DNA of 64,000 bases from Ochlerotatus camptorhynchus. Taxonomy: Eukaryota; Arthropoda; Insecta; Diptera; Culicidae. Position numbers and translations under genes: made by a program. The DNA lies in contig NW_027040888.1 of assembly GCF_037179485.1 (NCBI RefSeq), positions 248,001 to 312,000 on the forward strand, written 5' to 3'. Of the stretch, positions 20,871-34,300 are shown one piece after another; position 1 is the stretch's first letter; every line of letters starts with the position of its first letter. The notes beneath the pieces were generated by a model. It was not told the origin of the DNA. It ran no database searches and saw only the letters and a program-made list of their open reading frames with translations.

Positions 20871-20990
20871 TATATATACCTAGTTTAAGACTCACCAGAA
20901 TAGTGTTTAGTTAAGTTATTGTTGTTCTGCATTTTTAAATTGTTGACGAGGCAAAACAAGACATAAATAGTCCGATCCTTTGCGTCGGAG
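20871..20990 (+). promoter_or_regulatory. Inferred TATA promoter and 5' UTR exon 1
   Basis: TATATATA at 20871-20878 is followed about 25-30 bases later by CTCACC/TTAGTT-type initiator candidates (about 20891-20912). The sequence ends in a strong 5' splice site: TCGGAG followed by GTGAGT at 20991. Together these suit the core promoter and non-coding first exon of the transporter, spliced to the acceptor at 22008-22009. Inferred, with no transcript evidence. Confidence 0.55.
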
Positions 20991-21136
20991 GTGAGTACTA
21001 TTCCCGCGTCGTTGGTGAACTAGAACAAAAGGGTATCGCCATTCAATAGCCATTTGATGATATTGTTCCTTTGTGAATCATAAATAGCGATCGACATACA
21101 AATGAGCACATGGCTTTCACGTTCGTCTGTCCGTCA

Positions 21137-21791
21137 CACAGTGGGACGAAATCTAAAAAAAAAAAGTTGGACATGGCCATTTTCGACGAAACTTGAGTAC
21201 TTTGTTTGAGTGATAAATAAAATTGCTTACACTAAGATAACAAAAATATTTTTTTTAATATATTGTTAAAAATCAATGAAAATCTATTCATACCCTACTG
21301 TTACATATACAATTCAAAAGGGGATCCACGGGGATACCTAATTAATTTTCTAATAAAGTTTCTCAATGTTTTGTTACGTTTTGCTGTTTTCATGACCATT
21401 TTCCAAGTATTTACATTAGAGTGACAATTACAATTTTGTAAAATCTGGAAAATTCAATTAAAATTAACAGTTTTTAAGAAGGGACTACCGTTTGTACTCC
21501 ATTATCACCCTATAACTTCGTCAACTTGAGAGACAGAAAATTGTTGCCTTCGACAAAGTTTCTTAAAATTACTTCATCTACAATATTTCCATAGATGTTC
21601 ATCAGTTTTAACAAGGCATACAAAAGTTATTTTTTACTATCTGAGTGTATACCCTCCTTAATCAAACATTTTTACCTCTCAAATAAAGTACTCAAAAACG
21701 CAGAAACGTTCTACAAAACATCAAAATACTACACTTAATAGTTTCGTCGCAAATGGCCATGTCCCACCTTTCTCTATGCCGTCCCACTGTG
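21137..21791. mobile_element. MITE in the 5' UTR intron
   Basis: Ends CACAGTGGGACG (21137) and CGTCCCACTGTG (21791). Subterminal GGACATGGCCATTTTCG and CAAATGGCCATGTCCC are also inverted. AT-rich interior, no coding capacity. Confidence 0.75.
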
Positions 21792-22009
21792 CGTCGCATC
21801 GCTGATTGATTGCAGTGATAATCGATTTAGCATCCATCCCCACGCTGGAAGCAATACAACACAATAGATTATAGGTCAAAACATGTTTGTTCGATTCCAA
21901 GTCATTCTCATGCATCGACGACAGCCGAAGGGAAATCCATTGACCTCGTCTAATTTCATCCTGTGCCACAAATGCTTGCTAATTGCTTGTTTTCTATTTA
22001 ACATTTCAG

Positions 22010-22124
22010 ATCACATCCCGCCCCTGCACACACCACGTTCGATCTCGTGGTTGATTCGTTCGGTTAAAAAATCGACTAAAAGCGAAAGTACTCGTACCAA
22101 ACCGCGCCGGTAGCATCCCACAAT
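22010..22124 (+). other. 5' UTR part of exon 2
   Basis: A pyrimidine-rich tract and TTTCAG at about 22000-22009 form a plausible acceptor. From 22010 the sequence has no in-frame barrier to the ATG at 22125, which has an A at -3 (CACAATATGG). Boundary inferred. Confidence 0.5.
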
Positions 22125-22373
22125 ATGGAGGACGATTCGCTCAAGAAGGACCTGCGGAAGGATTCCCTGTCGAAAAACAGCATCAAAAGCGGTGGCGGCG
22201 GCGATGGGGAAATCACCCTTAAACCGAAGATGACCCTGCTGAATGGCGTGACGGTCATTGTCGGGTCCATCATCGGGTCCGGTATCTTCGTGTCGCCGGC
22301 GGGGGTTCTCCTCAATACCGGCAGTGTCAACATGTCGTTGATCGTTTGGGTTCTGTCCGGGCTGTTTTCGATG
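22125..22373 (+). CDS. Transporter coding exon 1
   Basis: 83 codons: N-terminal cytosolic segment, TM1 (VGSIIGSGIFVSP) and the start of TM2. Ends TTTTCGATG before GTGAGT, phase 0. Confidence 0.92.
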
Positions 22374-25300
22374 GTGAGTACACCAACCTGGGATTGTTTT
22401 ATTTTTGGCGAGGTAATAAATTAATCCTCGGATCTGGTTTCTAGTTTTGGGGGCCGGATTGGATAGCAAATTAAAGCTTTTTTATTGGGTGAAGGTTTTT
22501 TTTTGTCGATGGTGATGTCTTGTTGTCGGTTCCCGTTTTGATGGTTTGTGACGATACAAAAACGTGTTTTACATGTTTTATTGTCGCCCCGCAGGGGGGC
22601 AATAAACTTGCAAGTGCGCGGTGTCGTATTCTGAATGTTTGTAAGCGTTTTTAGCACTGTGCTGATTGTAAATACCAAAAATGTAGTCATTTAAATGAAT
22701 ATGGAGATTAAATTCAATCGCCTTATGCGGGAAAGCTTCAAACTCGATAAGATCCGAACAAACTCAATAACGATTCCCATTCAATTTCTGCCCGCTAGGT
22801 TGGAGCGTACTGCTACGCCGAGCTGGGAACGATGATCAAGAAATCCGGTGCCGATTATGCCTACATCATGGAAACCTTCGGCCCATTCCTGGCGTTCATC
22901 CGTCTGTGGATCGAGTGCATGATCGTCCGGCCCTGCTCGCAGGCCATCGTAGCCCTGACCTTCAGCGTGTACGTCCTGAAGCCGTTCTTCCCCGAGTGTC
23001 AACCACCGGACGATGCCGCCCGGCTGCTGGCCGTCTGCTGTATCTGTAAGTATCGCAGTCAGAGTCATGTACCGCTTATACTTTTCCCCATTGCAATTCA
23101 CGATCAAAACTGCCAATCGTAGATCCGCAATAACGCGCACAAAAATGATATAATTGCCGGCCTCAATTACCCCCGGTCCGGTACGGAACGCGCGTGGGTT
23201 CTGCGCAAATTCTCGTGGTTGCATCACTTCAATCATATATAATCCCATCCCTTCGCCGTTCAGCGCAGCCTACATGCTGAATGTTCTCTTCTCCGGTCCA
23301 ACCGTAATCTATCATTTCAACGTTCCGTGTCGTAGCTTTTATTTGCCAACAAACTCCGTAACTAGGGTAAATGTCGGCTTCGGCACCCATTGACTGTTTT
23401 CGGCAACCAAAATTTAAACGTTAATTTCACTATGTTTTCCCATCAACACACTTCCCTGAATGCATCCAAACGATTCTTTAGTCTTTCAGCTTCAATCTGA
23501 TTGTATGTGTACGTCTGAGCAGTTTTGTTATGGCAGATTTTTATTCAAATGAAGCATACGTACTCTAAAATGGGGTTGATTTCAAGTTGCCGATAATAGA
23601 ACAGCTGGTTAACACGCAGTTCTAATGGGAAGGTTGCCGAAGAAAACGAGGCTGCCGACAATAGTCACACTCACCTGAGAAGTTTGGAGCGTTGTAAAAA
23701 CGCTTTCAAACAGTTTTGAAGAATTCTGTCGATTAAAATGGATAGAGAAGCAAGCAGCAGATGAATGTAAACCAACAGACACGTCATATATGTGCGTGAC
23801 GCTGAGAAAATGCTAATAGAAGTGTGGACACTGCTTAGATTGACGAGAATACGTAAATTCCCCTATCTACTTACTAGGCGGTTTCCACTGGAAAGAAAAA
23901 GTTCGTTCAGTTCCGTGCGTGATAGCGAAAGTACAATAGTTCACATTGTGTGTGTGTGTCTATCTTAGCGCGCGATGGACTTATCGCTGGGTAGAATTTA
24001 CAATAATAAGCGCCGCCGGTGGCGTCGCGAGTGGGAATCTCCGAGAAGAAGCCCAGGAAATCCTAGGCGGAAAATAAATAAACACGCGATAACCATTTAT
24101 CGTCCATTACTGATTTATCTGTGCCCTATCTCTCCGGTCGGTGCGGGTCAAATGACGAGCAAACTGACGGATTAAATGGGAAAGGGTTGGTTGTCGTTAT
24201 CCGTTGGATCCGGTCGGATTAGGAAAACAAACTGCAATTTCCGGATCGCTTTTTTGCTGTGATAAAGAACGTGGAACACTGGGATGTTGTCGCTTGATAA
24301 GTGGTAACACTAGGTTTAGAATACGCACCAACATACATATACTTCTGCAACTGAGTTGATAAAAATATTTCTAATTTCCAATTATCGGTTGCATATTTCA
24401 TCCGAGAGCGTCCATTTAGATGTTATGGAGGCAAGGAGTTTGACTCGTTAAAGTACCGTTTCTCAATATATATATGGATCGCGGGTTACCCTTGGGTGGG
24501 TCACGAAAATTCAGACAACGTTTGGCATAACATATTTGAATCGTTTAAATTTTCAACGCAAGATTTAAGGCATGGTAAAATTGGAAGCAACGGACCTTTA
24601 GTAAGGTAATATAATGTACGTTAACGTTTCATTGGTTGCGCGATATACACTGAGTCAAAAAAAACTTTAGAATTCCTTTTATGATTTCTCACCACAAAGA
24701 TTTATTATGCAAATCATAAGTTGAACATAGGTTGAAACATAATGCGTACCGTAAAACGGGGTAAAATTGATAGTTGTTTAAAGTATATTCTAAATATTTT
24801 TTACAGCAATGAATATTTTTCAAATTTTATATATTTAAAACAAGTACTGAGGATCCAAGAGTTAATTAATTAGTAATATGTTTAACGGAAATTAAAGCAT
24901 TTACACTATTTTTTCAGTTTTGTGACCGAACTTCAGTATTTTGATTTGGGGTTACTTTGATAATGCTCGCTGAATGAAGAAAAAATGGATGAAACTGAAA
25001 CAATTTAGTTCAAGAAATATGAAACTTTGAATGAGTATATAATCAGAAAACCTCATAAGCAATAAGAATACAACATGGAATTTATTATGGCTATATCAGG
25101 AATATATTTCATTTGAGTACTTTTTCAAACAGGCGAGAAAAAAAATTAAAATTGATTTTTAATATGTTTGTAAAATATGTTACACATACTAGTCTAGTCT
25201 AGTCTAGTCTAGTCTACACATACACAGCCAGTACTTGAAAGAATCCTGGAAAATGATACATCTATCATTTTTCTTGTCATTATTAATGCCTGCTGCACAT

Positions 25301-28300
25301 CAAGGATGTGAAACAAACAATAAAGCGGCCAGGCCTACTGTGTAGCGTTAAGTTAATTTTTGTGGAAGTGAATGTTTACCATGTCTACTTAATAAGTATA
25401 GACAGTGGTTAACATTTAATCCACAGGTAATCAAAGAGCGGGGACATACCGTACCAACCGCTCCGTATGCAGGATTTGAAAATAGGCTATATAAATCGTT
25501 GGGAGTGACAGAGCTAAGAAAGTTAATGTACACTCCTTGATTTTCCGATCTCCTGGGATGGAACACAGGTATTTACCCCTTGTGTTCGAGCGTACAGTCC
25601 TCCCTCCGTACAAGCGTGGACGGCACCGCCAACCCACTGCCATCCCTCAATCGATCCAGCCGACCTCAGTCGAAGGACAACAGAGAGCGGTGTGCGGACG
25701 TAACCTATACGGAGGGAATGCTGTATTCGCCTAGGTTATAGCGCCCTTGCTCGCTACCATTTTCTTCTAGCGGTTGGGACCTGAGCACTAACTCTTGTCC
25801 TAGCCCTATATGGCATATGGTTATAGCGCCATTACTCGCTTTCTGAAAAGAGAAGAAGGGAAGGGAAGGAGAGGAAAAGGACTTGGGAAAAGGAAATGCG
25901 GAATTCCTTTCCTCATTAGTATTTGTATCGTCAACTTTTATGAAAACTATATAAATCATTCTTCCTTGGTCAGAGGTATTATTACGACATTTGAATAAGA
26001 TTGTCTTATCATTTCCCTAATAAAAATAACCATAAAAGAGAGCTTAACGACGTGTTCGGGGTATCATCCAAACCCTATGTGGGATGGTTTACCTATCCGA
26101 GATACAGTTCGTTTATGGTATTTGTTTATTAGGGTTGTTATTCAAAATTTAATGTTATAATGATCAACATAGCTTTGGATTATCCAATATAAATCGGTAA
26201 CACTGTCCTGCAACCGATGTAGGAAGCACCAAAGAATATATATAGACAAATCTCAAAAACACAGTTTTAACTGATAGTACTTTATAAACATCAAACTGTC
26301 CAATATTGGATCCTGCCAATTATAAGCACCAGAATAAATTGCAACGGACTCACCAAATTGATCCATGAACGATGTCCTGTTACAGTGATCTCCATACTCA
26401 AGGGTTGGTTGACTGGGCTCGAAAATAGGTTTTCCTATTCTTAGTATTGGACAAGCGAACCAAAAATCCTGTATGGCCAATCAGTTGATTAGTCAGATGA
26501 TGAAAGCACAATTGTGGCTGAATGGATTCAGGCTGCTAAACGGAGAATCTGACCCACTTGTAAGGAACACAAAGAGCCACAAAGAACAACCAATGGTGCT
26601 AGGTTCCGAGATGATCAGTGGTTTAAGAACTCTGGGGTGGCAAATAGTTGAAGGAACACTCTTGTAAAATATGTTACACATACTATATGAAAACTATATA
26701 CGATATCAACGGAAATACCATAAGCTACAATATGGAACCAATGTTTCTAATTTGGAAAAAGCGCAGCGAGTAAATTTAATATTCATACTATATTGCTATG
26801 CTATCAAAGTTACCCGCATTATCAAAGATACCCCGTTTTACGGTATGTCAAAACAATGTCAAAAATTCCATCAGTATTTGTCTTGTTTTACGATTTTTCA
26901 CAAATCTGAACTGATTTCCTCCTAAACTATTCACACACAAGATAAAGGCTCTATTTATGTAAAGTCAATGTAGAGTGCATTAGGGGATTTTTTTTAGTTG
27001 AAATGTCATCCAAACCGTTTGTTTACATCATAATGACGATTTTCAAAACTCAAAATAATGCATGTTTTATTTATTTATTTTATTTATTTATTTGTCGTCA
27101 ATCAGTGTAGACCGTTTTACAATAGTGCTGTTGCCTTACATGCTATTTTAAAACATACGTTTTATTTGAAATTGTCAGCAAATGTAGACTGCATATACAA
27201 ATATCTAAAAAATAAAAATTGTTTTAAACTTAACGAGATGAAATCCTAGCAGTTAGTGTTCTCCTTACTGTATCTTTAGACATCGTTAGATCTATATGCT
27301 CACAATAATTATTATACACTCTCATCATTCTATTAATTGGTCCATTTTTACCATAATTCGTTCTGTGAGGTGACAGTTGAAATACATTTCGAGTTCTTAA
27401 CATGCGTGATGGTACGTAAAAATTTAATCTTGCTAATATTTTTTCTGAATTTACGCGTTGTGAGATAATATCATTGACAAAGGAAATCATGGAAATTTCT
27501 CTTCGTTTCTTAAGTGTTTCAATGTTTATCAACATGCAACGGGACTCATAAGAAGGAAGGGGAAAAGAGGTCCAGCCTAGTTTCCTAAGAGCAAATAACA
27601 AAAACTGTTTTTGAACTGATTCCATACGATTTATATAAGTTTCATGGTATGGAGCCCAAACCACACTGCAGTATTCGAGAATTGATCTCACGTAAGCTAT
27701 ATAAAGTGTTTTGATGGTATATGGGTCTTTAAAATGATAACTAAATCTTTTTATGAATCCCAACATATTATTTGCTTTGTGAATTGTGGTATTCACATGA
27801 TCTACAAATGTCAACTTCGAGTCAAGAATTACTCCTAAGTCCCTAATTTTATCGCACCTTACAACCAGCTGGTTTCCTAGAGTACATGTAAAATCTAGAG
27901 TAGTGTTTTTTTCTGGAATATGATATAATATTGCATTTTTTAACATTAATATCCAGCAGACTTTTAACGCACCAGTTGTAGAAAACATCAATTTCATTTT
28001 TAAAATGTAGCAAATCAGAATTGTCAAAGATTTCCATGTACAGTTTCATATCGTCAGCATATATGAGCACATTTAAACGATTTAACACAAACTTCACGTC
28101 ATCCACAAATAAAATAAATAATAAAGGACCTAGATGAGATCCCTGTGGAACTCCCGAGGTAACATTAACTGGCGAAGATATTTTTCCTTTAAAGCGGACC
28201 ATCTGTGTTCTTTCTGTCAAGTATGAACCAATCCATTTTAAAAGTGTACTTGTCATACCTAAACGTTTTAATTTAAAAAGAAGTAAGGGAATGTCTACTC

Positions 28301-31300
28301 TGTCAAAGGCCTTACTAAAGTCAGTGTATAAGGTTTCAACGGTATTACCTCTATCCATTGCTTCAATAGAAAAGTTTACAAATTCCAACAGATTAGTAGA
28401 CGTTGACCGACCTTTAAAAAAACCATGTTGATTATTTGAAATGCGATGCTTAACCTGGTTAAATATTTTCTGGTTAACAATTGCTTCAAACATTTTAGGA
28501 ATGCATGACATAATTGCAATACCTCTATAGTTTTTAATATCTGACCGTTTGCCAGATTTAAATATTGGAACTAAAAATGATTTCTTCCAAATTTTTGGAA
28601 AATCACCTGTTTTGAGAGATAAATTGTAAAGCCAAAACAATGGTTTAACAAAACTTGTTGCTATTTTTTTCAATAAAAATGGAGGTATTTCATCAGGACC
28701 AGGTCCTTTGCCAGCATCGAGACTTTCAAAAGTCATAAAAATTTCTTTAACAGTGATATTTTTAACTGATACGTCATTTTCCCCTTCATGTAGGTAAGAA
28801 AAATAGTTCAAATCGAGAGCATTACTGGATTTCTTATATGTGTTTTGGAAAAAACGAGCAAATAGGTTACAAATATCCTCACTATCAGTGCTATCACACT
28901 CTTCAAACTGCATGCGTGATGGAAATGTACATGACTTCATTTTTTCGTTCGCGAAGTTAAAGAACGTTTTGGGATCTGATTTTATATTGTTCTCTACTCT
29001 TGAATTGTAATTCTCATATGCTGACGATATTTCTGCCTCAAGTGCTCCGCAAATTTCAACGTATTTTTCTAAATTTTGTGACGTTTTAAACTTTTTATAC
29101 GCCTTGTGTGCTTTTTGCTTCCTGTTTTTAATATTTCTGATTTCTTGTGTATACCACACAGGATATTTGGTGCTGTTCACTATTCTCTTTTGTCTTTTAG
29201 GAACGAATTCTTCAATAATATTGTATAAGTTAGTATAAAATATGTCAACAGCCTTGTCCATGTTGTTTTCATCTTTTAAAAGGTTTTGCCAACTTATGTT
29301 ATTCAGTCTGTTGTTAAATTCAGGAACATTTGCATTTTTAAAATCATAAACTAATTCAAAATCAACAACGCTTGGGCGTGACCGATGCGATTCTGTGAAC
29401 ACTGAGTATTCAATAGCCGTATGAAATTTTTCATTCTTCCATAATGGAACTGCTGCTTCTACAATACAAAAATCTTCTGTACAATTAGTAAACATTAGAT
29501 CCAAATAGGAATTGAGCTGGTTACGAACATGGTTAATTTGATGAAGTCCCAAGTGGCTGCTTTTATCAAAGATGAATTGCAAAGTATCGTTTTCTCCTAC
29601 AATTGGTAACAACAGAGAATTATTATCACTATCCTGTATAAAATTAACAGTATTCTGGTTAAAATCTCCATAAATATGAATTTTGGTTCTTGGATCTTCT
29701 CTTTGAATTTTCAGTTCTGCAGCAGTGAAAAACTTTTCGTAAGCTGGTTTTTTGGAAAAGTGTGGAGGAAAGTAGACAGAAGCGAAAAGATGTTCTTCGC
29801 CGTTTATTAAAATTTTAACCCACACATCTTCAAATTCTTTTTGGCTTCTTTTGGTTTTATTTCATATAATGCAAATGTCGATCGATCGTGGTCTTATTTT
29901 GTGATGTTCTACAGATCTAAGCTGATTTATAGCTCAAATAATCACATATTAAAGATGCGGAAGATCATAGCGATAGGAACATTTTTATAAATCTTAACCT
30001 GCGACCTTCTACCAACCGGTGAGCACTCGTGTTTATTTCAGTTACCGTGGGGACGTAATTTGTGATTAGTACCAGTTCCTTTCAAATTGTATCATTATTT
30101 ATGTACGAAATGACGTTTATATTTGAAATGACGTTTGACATGCATCTAGTGATTGCCGATTTTCATTCGAATAATCGATTAATCGATTAACGAACCGAAA
30201 AGTAAAATATTTGTAATCGGTTATATCATGCCGATATAAGCATTAACTTCTCCAAATGATCATCACCCATCGTTTCAAACACGTGCTGCACTCTCATTGG
30301 TGGAAAAATGATAGCACAGCGATCAAAAAATAACCGATTAGTTGTTAATCGAATAATTAAAAAAATGGGACATCTCTGATTTTGGTGTGATTGTTTTTAT
30401 TTTTTTTCCTCTGTTCGGGACATAACACCACTGCGACCAGTAATTTGATCTATTGTAGTATATCCCGTGTCCTTAGTTTAGTGCATGTGGTTTTACTCCA
30501 TCACTATTAAGACATGATGAAGTATTCGGTTTTGATACAGTTGTCATTCTTGCCTTCATCGCACGGAATCGATTCTAACTGAAAGGTTCCGCTATTTATA
30601 CCCTTCGGAGTGTTGAAACACCCTCCAAAGGCGCGCCCCTTTGTCAGTCAAAATTGGATTCCTTAACAACAAAAACAAGCTATGAAACCGATAATGACCA
30701 TGCATCAGAACCCTAGTCTTAACCACTTCAAACTAGGGAACAACGAATAGAAGATTAGGAATCACATACATAGGTGAATACAAACTAACTCATTTCTTCC
30801 TTCTTTAAAGATCATCCTCAGTCCAGGCAACCCGAGGACTTATCACTATCAACAAGGCATATAAAGTAACAAGGACTAAGATGTGTTCCTTTGATTACTG
30901 AAAAAAAACCTGTTCCCCAAGTTTGAATAAGTCAGGACTAGGAATCGGTGGTAGATCTTACATCCCGTAACGTACCACGAAAAGGTGATCTACCCACGTT
31001 ACGGGGCTTGTTTTTATTAAAAACAGCGCAAAATTTCATCTCTACCGAGGGGGCAGACAAACTACAAAATTACCTTGCATACGGGGGGTATCATTGGATG
31101 AAAGAGACCGTGAAAGAGGACACTAAAATTAAAAGTTTTTCTTCCGACAGTTTCATCTTAGTATTCTTCTTTGGCTAATCAATCCATAGGGGCAGATGAC
31201 CTAACAAAATCGCATATTCCATCTCTTTCTCTCCCATTCTATTTTAGATATTTTGTCGCACTCTGACACTTCATAAGTGTAACGAACAACCTGTAAAGGG

Positions 31301-34300
31301 CCACCCACATAAGATCCGTTTGCGTTGTGTTGACCTAAATTTGACAGTTAGACAATAGATTTAACTTTAGTCATTTTTAAATTTTAATTTTTATTTACTG
31401 TTAATAGTCCTATCAGGCCTGTTAGAGAATGACCACCTTGGTGGGATTGGTTGTGTTTGAAATTGGAAAACGAGACTACTTAAAACTACTATTTAAAACT
31501 ACAACTAATCTACAACTACTGTATACACCTAACCTACTATATACAAATTGCTTATCAAAGCATGTTCTGATACATTACATTTTTGTCCAAATTTAGTCTT
31601 AATTTCGTTAATTCTGGAATCTATTTTTGGAATGTTAGCCTCTTGATGGAGGTTGGAAATGCGGGTATCGAAAGGACGATCAAGGATCATCCTCAATACC
31701 CTGTTCTGCGCTATCTGTATTTTGTTCCTGTGAGTTTGTGCACATGATTCCCACACCGGAGCTGCGTAGAAGGTCGCAGGCGCAATGATTTGCTTGTAGA
31801 CAGCCAGTTTGTTCACCCTAGAGAGACGAGATCTGCGGTAAATTAGCGAATAAAAGCACCTAACTAATTATTTTTCCCTGATTTGTTTTCCGTCGACCTT
31901 GTTTTCCGTGCTGAGCCAGGGAGGCAGCTCCCACATCTGGACCCTACCTATCGACCCATCAACTCATGAACCGGGGTGTTTGAATTGCAACCATTCAACG
32001 ATACGTTGAACGACCTTTGCTGGAGGTAGTTTCGTGTGATTTTTATAAGATGTGGTGGAAAGTTGAAGTTACAAAGCTTGTACACAAGTCCGTCATGCCA
32101 AACATTGTCAAACGCCTTTCCAACGTCTAGCAATGCCATGGCTGTGGACTTGGATACAGCTTTGTTACTTCGAATGTTATCACCCGAACTAACTGGTGAT
32201 TTGTGGAATGCCCCTTCCTAAATCCAAACTGTTCAGGTAGGAGAATTTTGTTCTCCTCGACAAACTTGAGCAAACGATTGAGAATTAGTTTCTCGAACAT
32301 TTTGCTCAGCGCTGAAAGGAGGCTGATTGGTCTATAACTGGAAGGTAGTGATGGATCCTTACCGGGTTTGCGGATTGGTATGATTTTTGCTACCTTCCAG
32401 GTACTTGGAAAGTAGTGCAGTTCCAAACATCTATTGAAGGTAGCAGTCAAAAGCGAGTACACTTTCGTGCTCAGCTTCTTCAATACCAAGTTGAATATAC
32501 CGTCAAACCCGGGAGCCTTCATGTTCTTGGTGTTTTTCAGCGCTGAGCAAATCTGCTCCACTGTAATATTTTCTGCCGGGGGGACGACACAAGCGGAGGC
32601 ATCCAAAATTTGTACGCATTGCGTCACCTGATTTTCGAGCGGACTTTGGATAGTTGAGCCAAGCAAATGCGATGCAGCAATATGATTGCCAATCGCATTT
32701 GCTTTCTCTTGTAGGGTTATGAGCCGATTGTCATCATTTCCGACTGTGAGAGGTGGAACGGGTTTGGGATGAGTTTTCAGCACCTTAGCTACCTTCCAGA
32801 ATGGACGGGAGCGGTCATCCAGATTCTGGACACGCCCGAAACTTTCATTTCGGAGTGAGTCCATTCTGGAAGCAATCTGCCTGTTCAGATCGGCCATTTC
32901 ACGTTTCCTCGATAGATCTCCAGTCCTCTGAAACTGGCGTCTACGCACATTTCTCAAGCGAATCAGTAATTGGGTGTGGGAATCAATGGAAACAAACTTA
33001 CCCCTCACAGGAACTTGTCGAACACACGTCTCGTCAGCCACGGATATGGCCTGGTGGAGCCCTTCCAGTGCCCGGTCGATGTCCTCTACGGTGTCAAGTG
33101 GCGGATTTTCATCGATGTTTCTGTCGACCACATGCCCAAACTGCACCCAGTTGACATGATGGTAGTCTTTGCGCAGGCTTTGAGCAGGTTCCACGTGGGT
33201 GCCGACTTCAGCCACCACCGGTTGATGGTCGGAACTGAGATCGTTGATCGCCATCGGTTTGGATAGTCCAATGTTCGATAGAAAAAAGTCCAACGTGGAA
33301 GGGTTTCCCGCCGGAGAGATGAATGTCGGTTCATCAGGGAATTTCACTGTATACAGCCCATGCTGCGAGTGGTCGAAGAGCAGACGTCCGTTCTGATTCC
33401 GCTGATAGTTCCGCCATGCTTCGTGGCGGGCATTTAAATCGCCCCCAATGACGAATCGTGAGCTCGTGCGGGTGATGGTGGTCAGATCATGCTTGAATTG
33501 GATGCCTAATCCATTACTGGCAGCACACTGACGAGGGCAGTATATGGCGACGAACCGGACGTTTCCGGTTGGTGATTCCACCTCCACACTAAGGGCCTCG
33601 ATGATAGAAGTGCGGATATGCGGCAGCGTGCAGAACTTGATTCCTTTATTGATGATGATCGCAACACCACCCCCCCCCTGGAGTCGATACGATCAAGCCG
33701 GATAATGTGGTGATCAGGTAGCCAAAAACTGTCACCGGATTTAAGGTGGGTCTCTGTTAGGAGGCCCACGTCGATAATATGCTTGCGGAGGAAGTCAGCA
33801 AGCTCGAGTCTTTTTGCTCTTACAGAGCATGCGTTCCATGTGACGACAGTTATCGGTTTAGACACCATACTGAATAATAAACTTACCGAGCACTTGGATC
33901 TGTTCGGGCTTGCTGCGGTACTGGCGAAGAGCGCTGGTCATGTCGACGAAAATCTTCATCAGCTCATCCGCAGAGAAGAGATCGGGATTGGCGTTTTGTG
34001 CTGGTGGTTGTCTCCAGAATCGATGGGGGATGAGGAGCTTTGTCCAGCTTTGCACCCGCGGATTTACTTGACCGTGTTGCGTAGCAGGAAGAGGTGGGAA
34101 ATCCTCCACTCTGAATGCCGGCGTATTTTCCTTCTTTCGTCCTGGTTGATTTCTTGTGGACGCCTGCTTTCGGATCCGCTTGAAATCTTCTCGTTTGGGG
34201 CACTGTTTGTCGGACCCTTGATGAGCGCCATCACAGTTGGCGCATTTGGCCGTTTCCGACTCATCGACAACACACTCGGAGGAGACATGGTTTTGGGCGC

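Noticed and set aside
23975..24175. Basic 66-codon frame in the large intron
   Set aside because: No acceptor or donor flanks it, and exons 2 and 3 join in phase without it; it may sit in regulatory DNA but is not supported as an exon.
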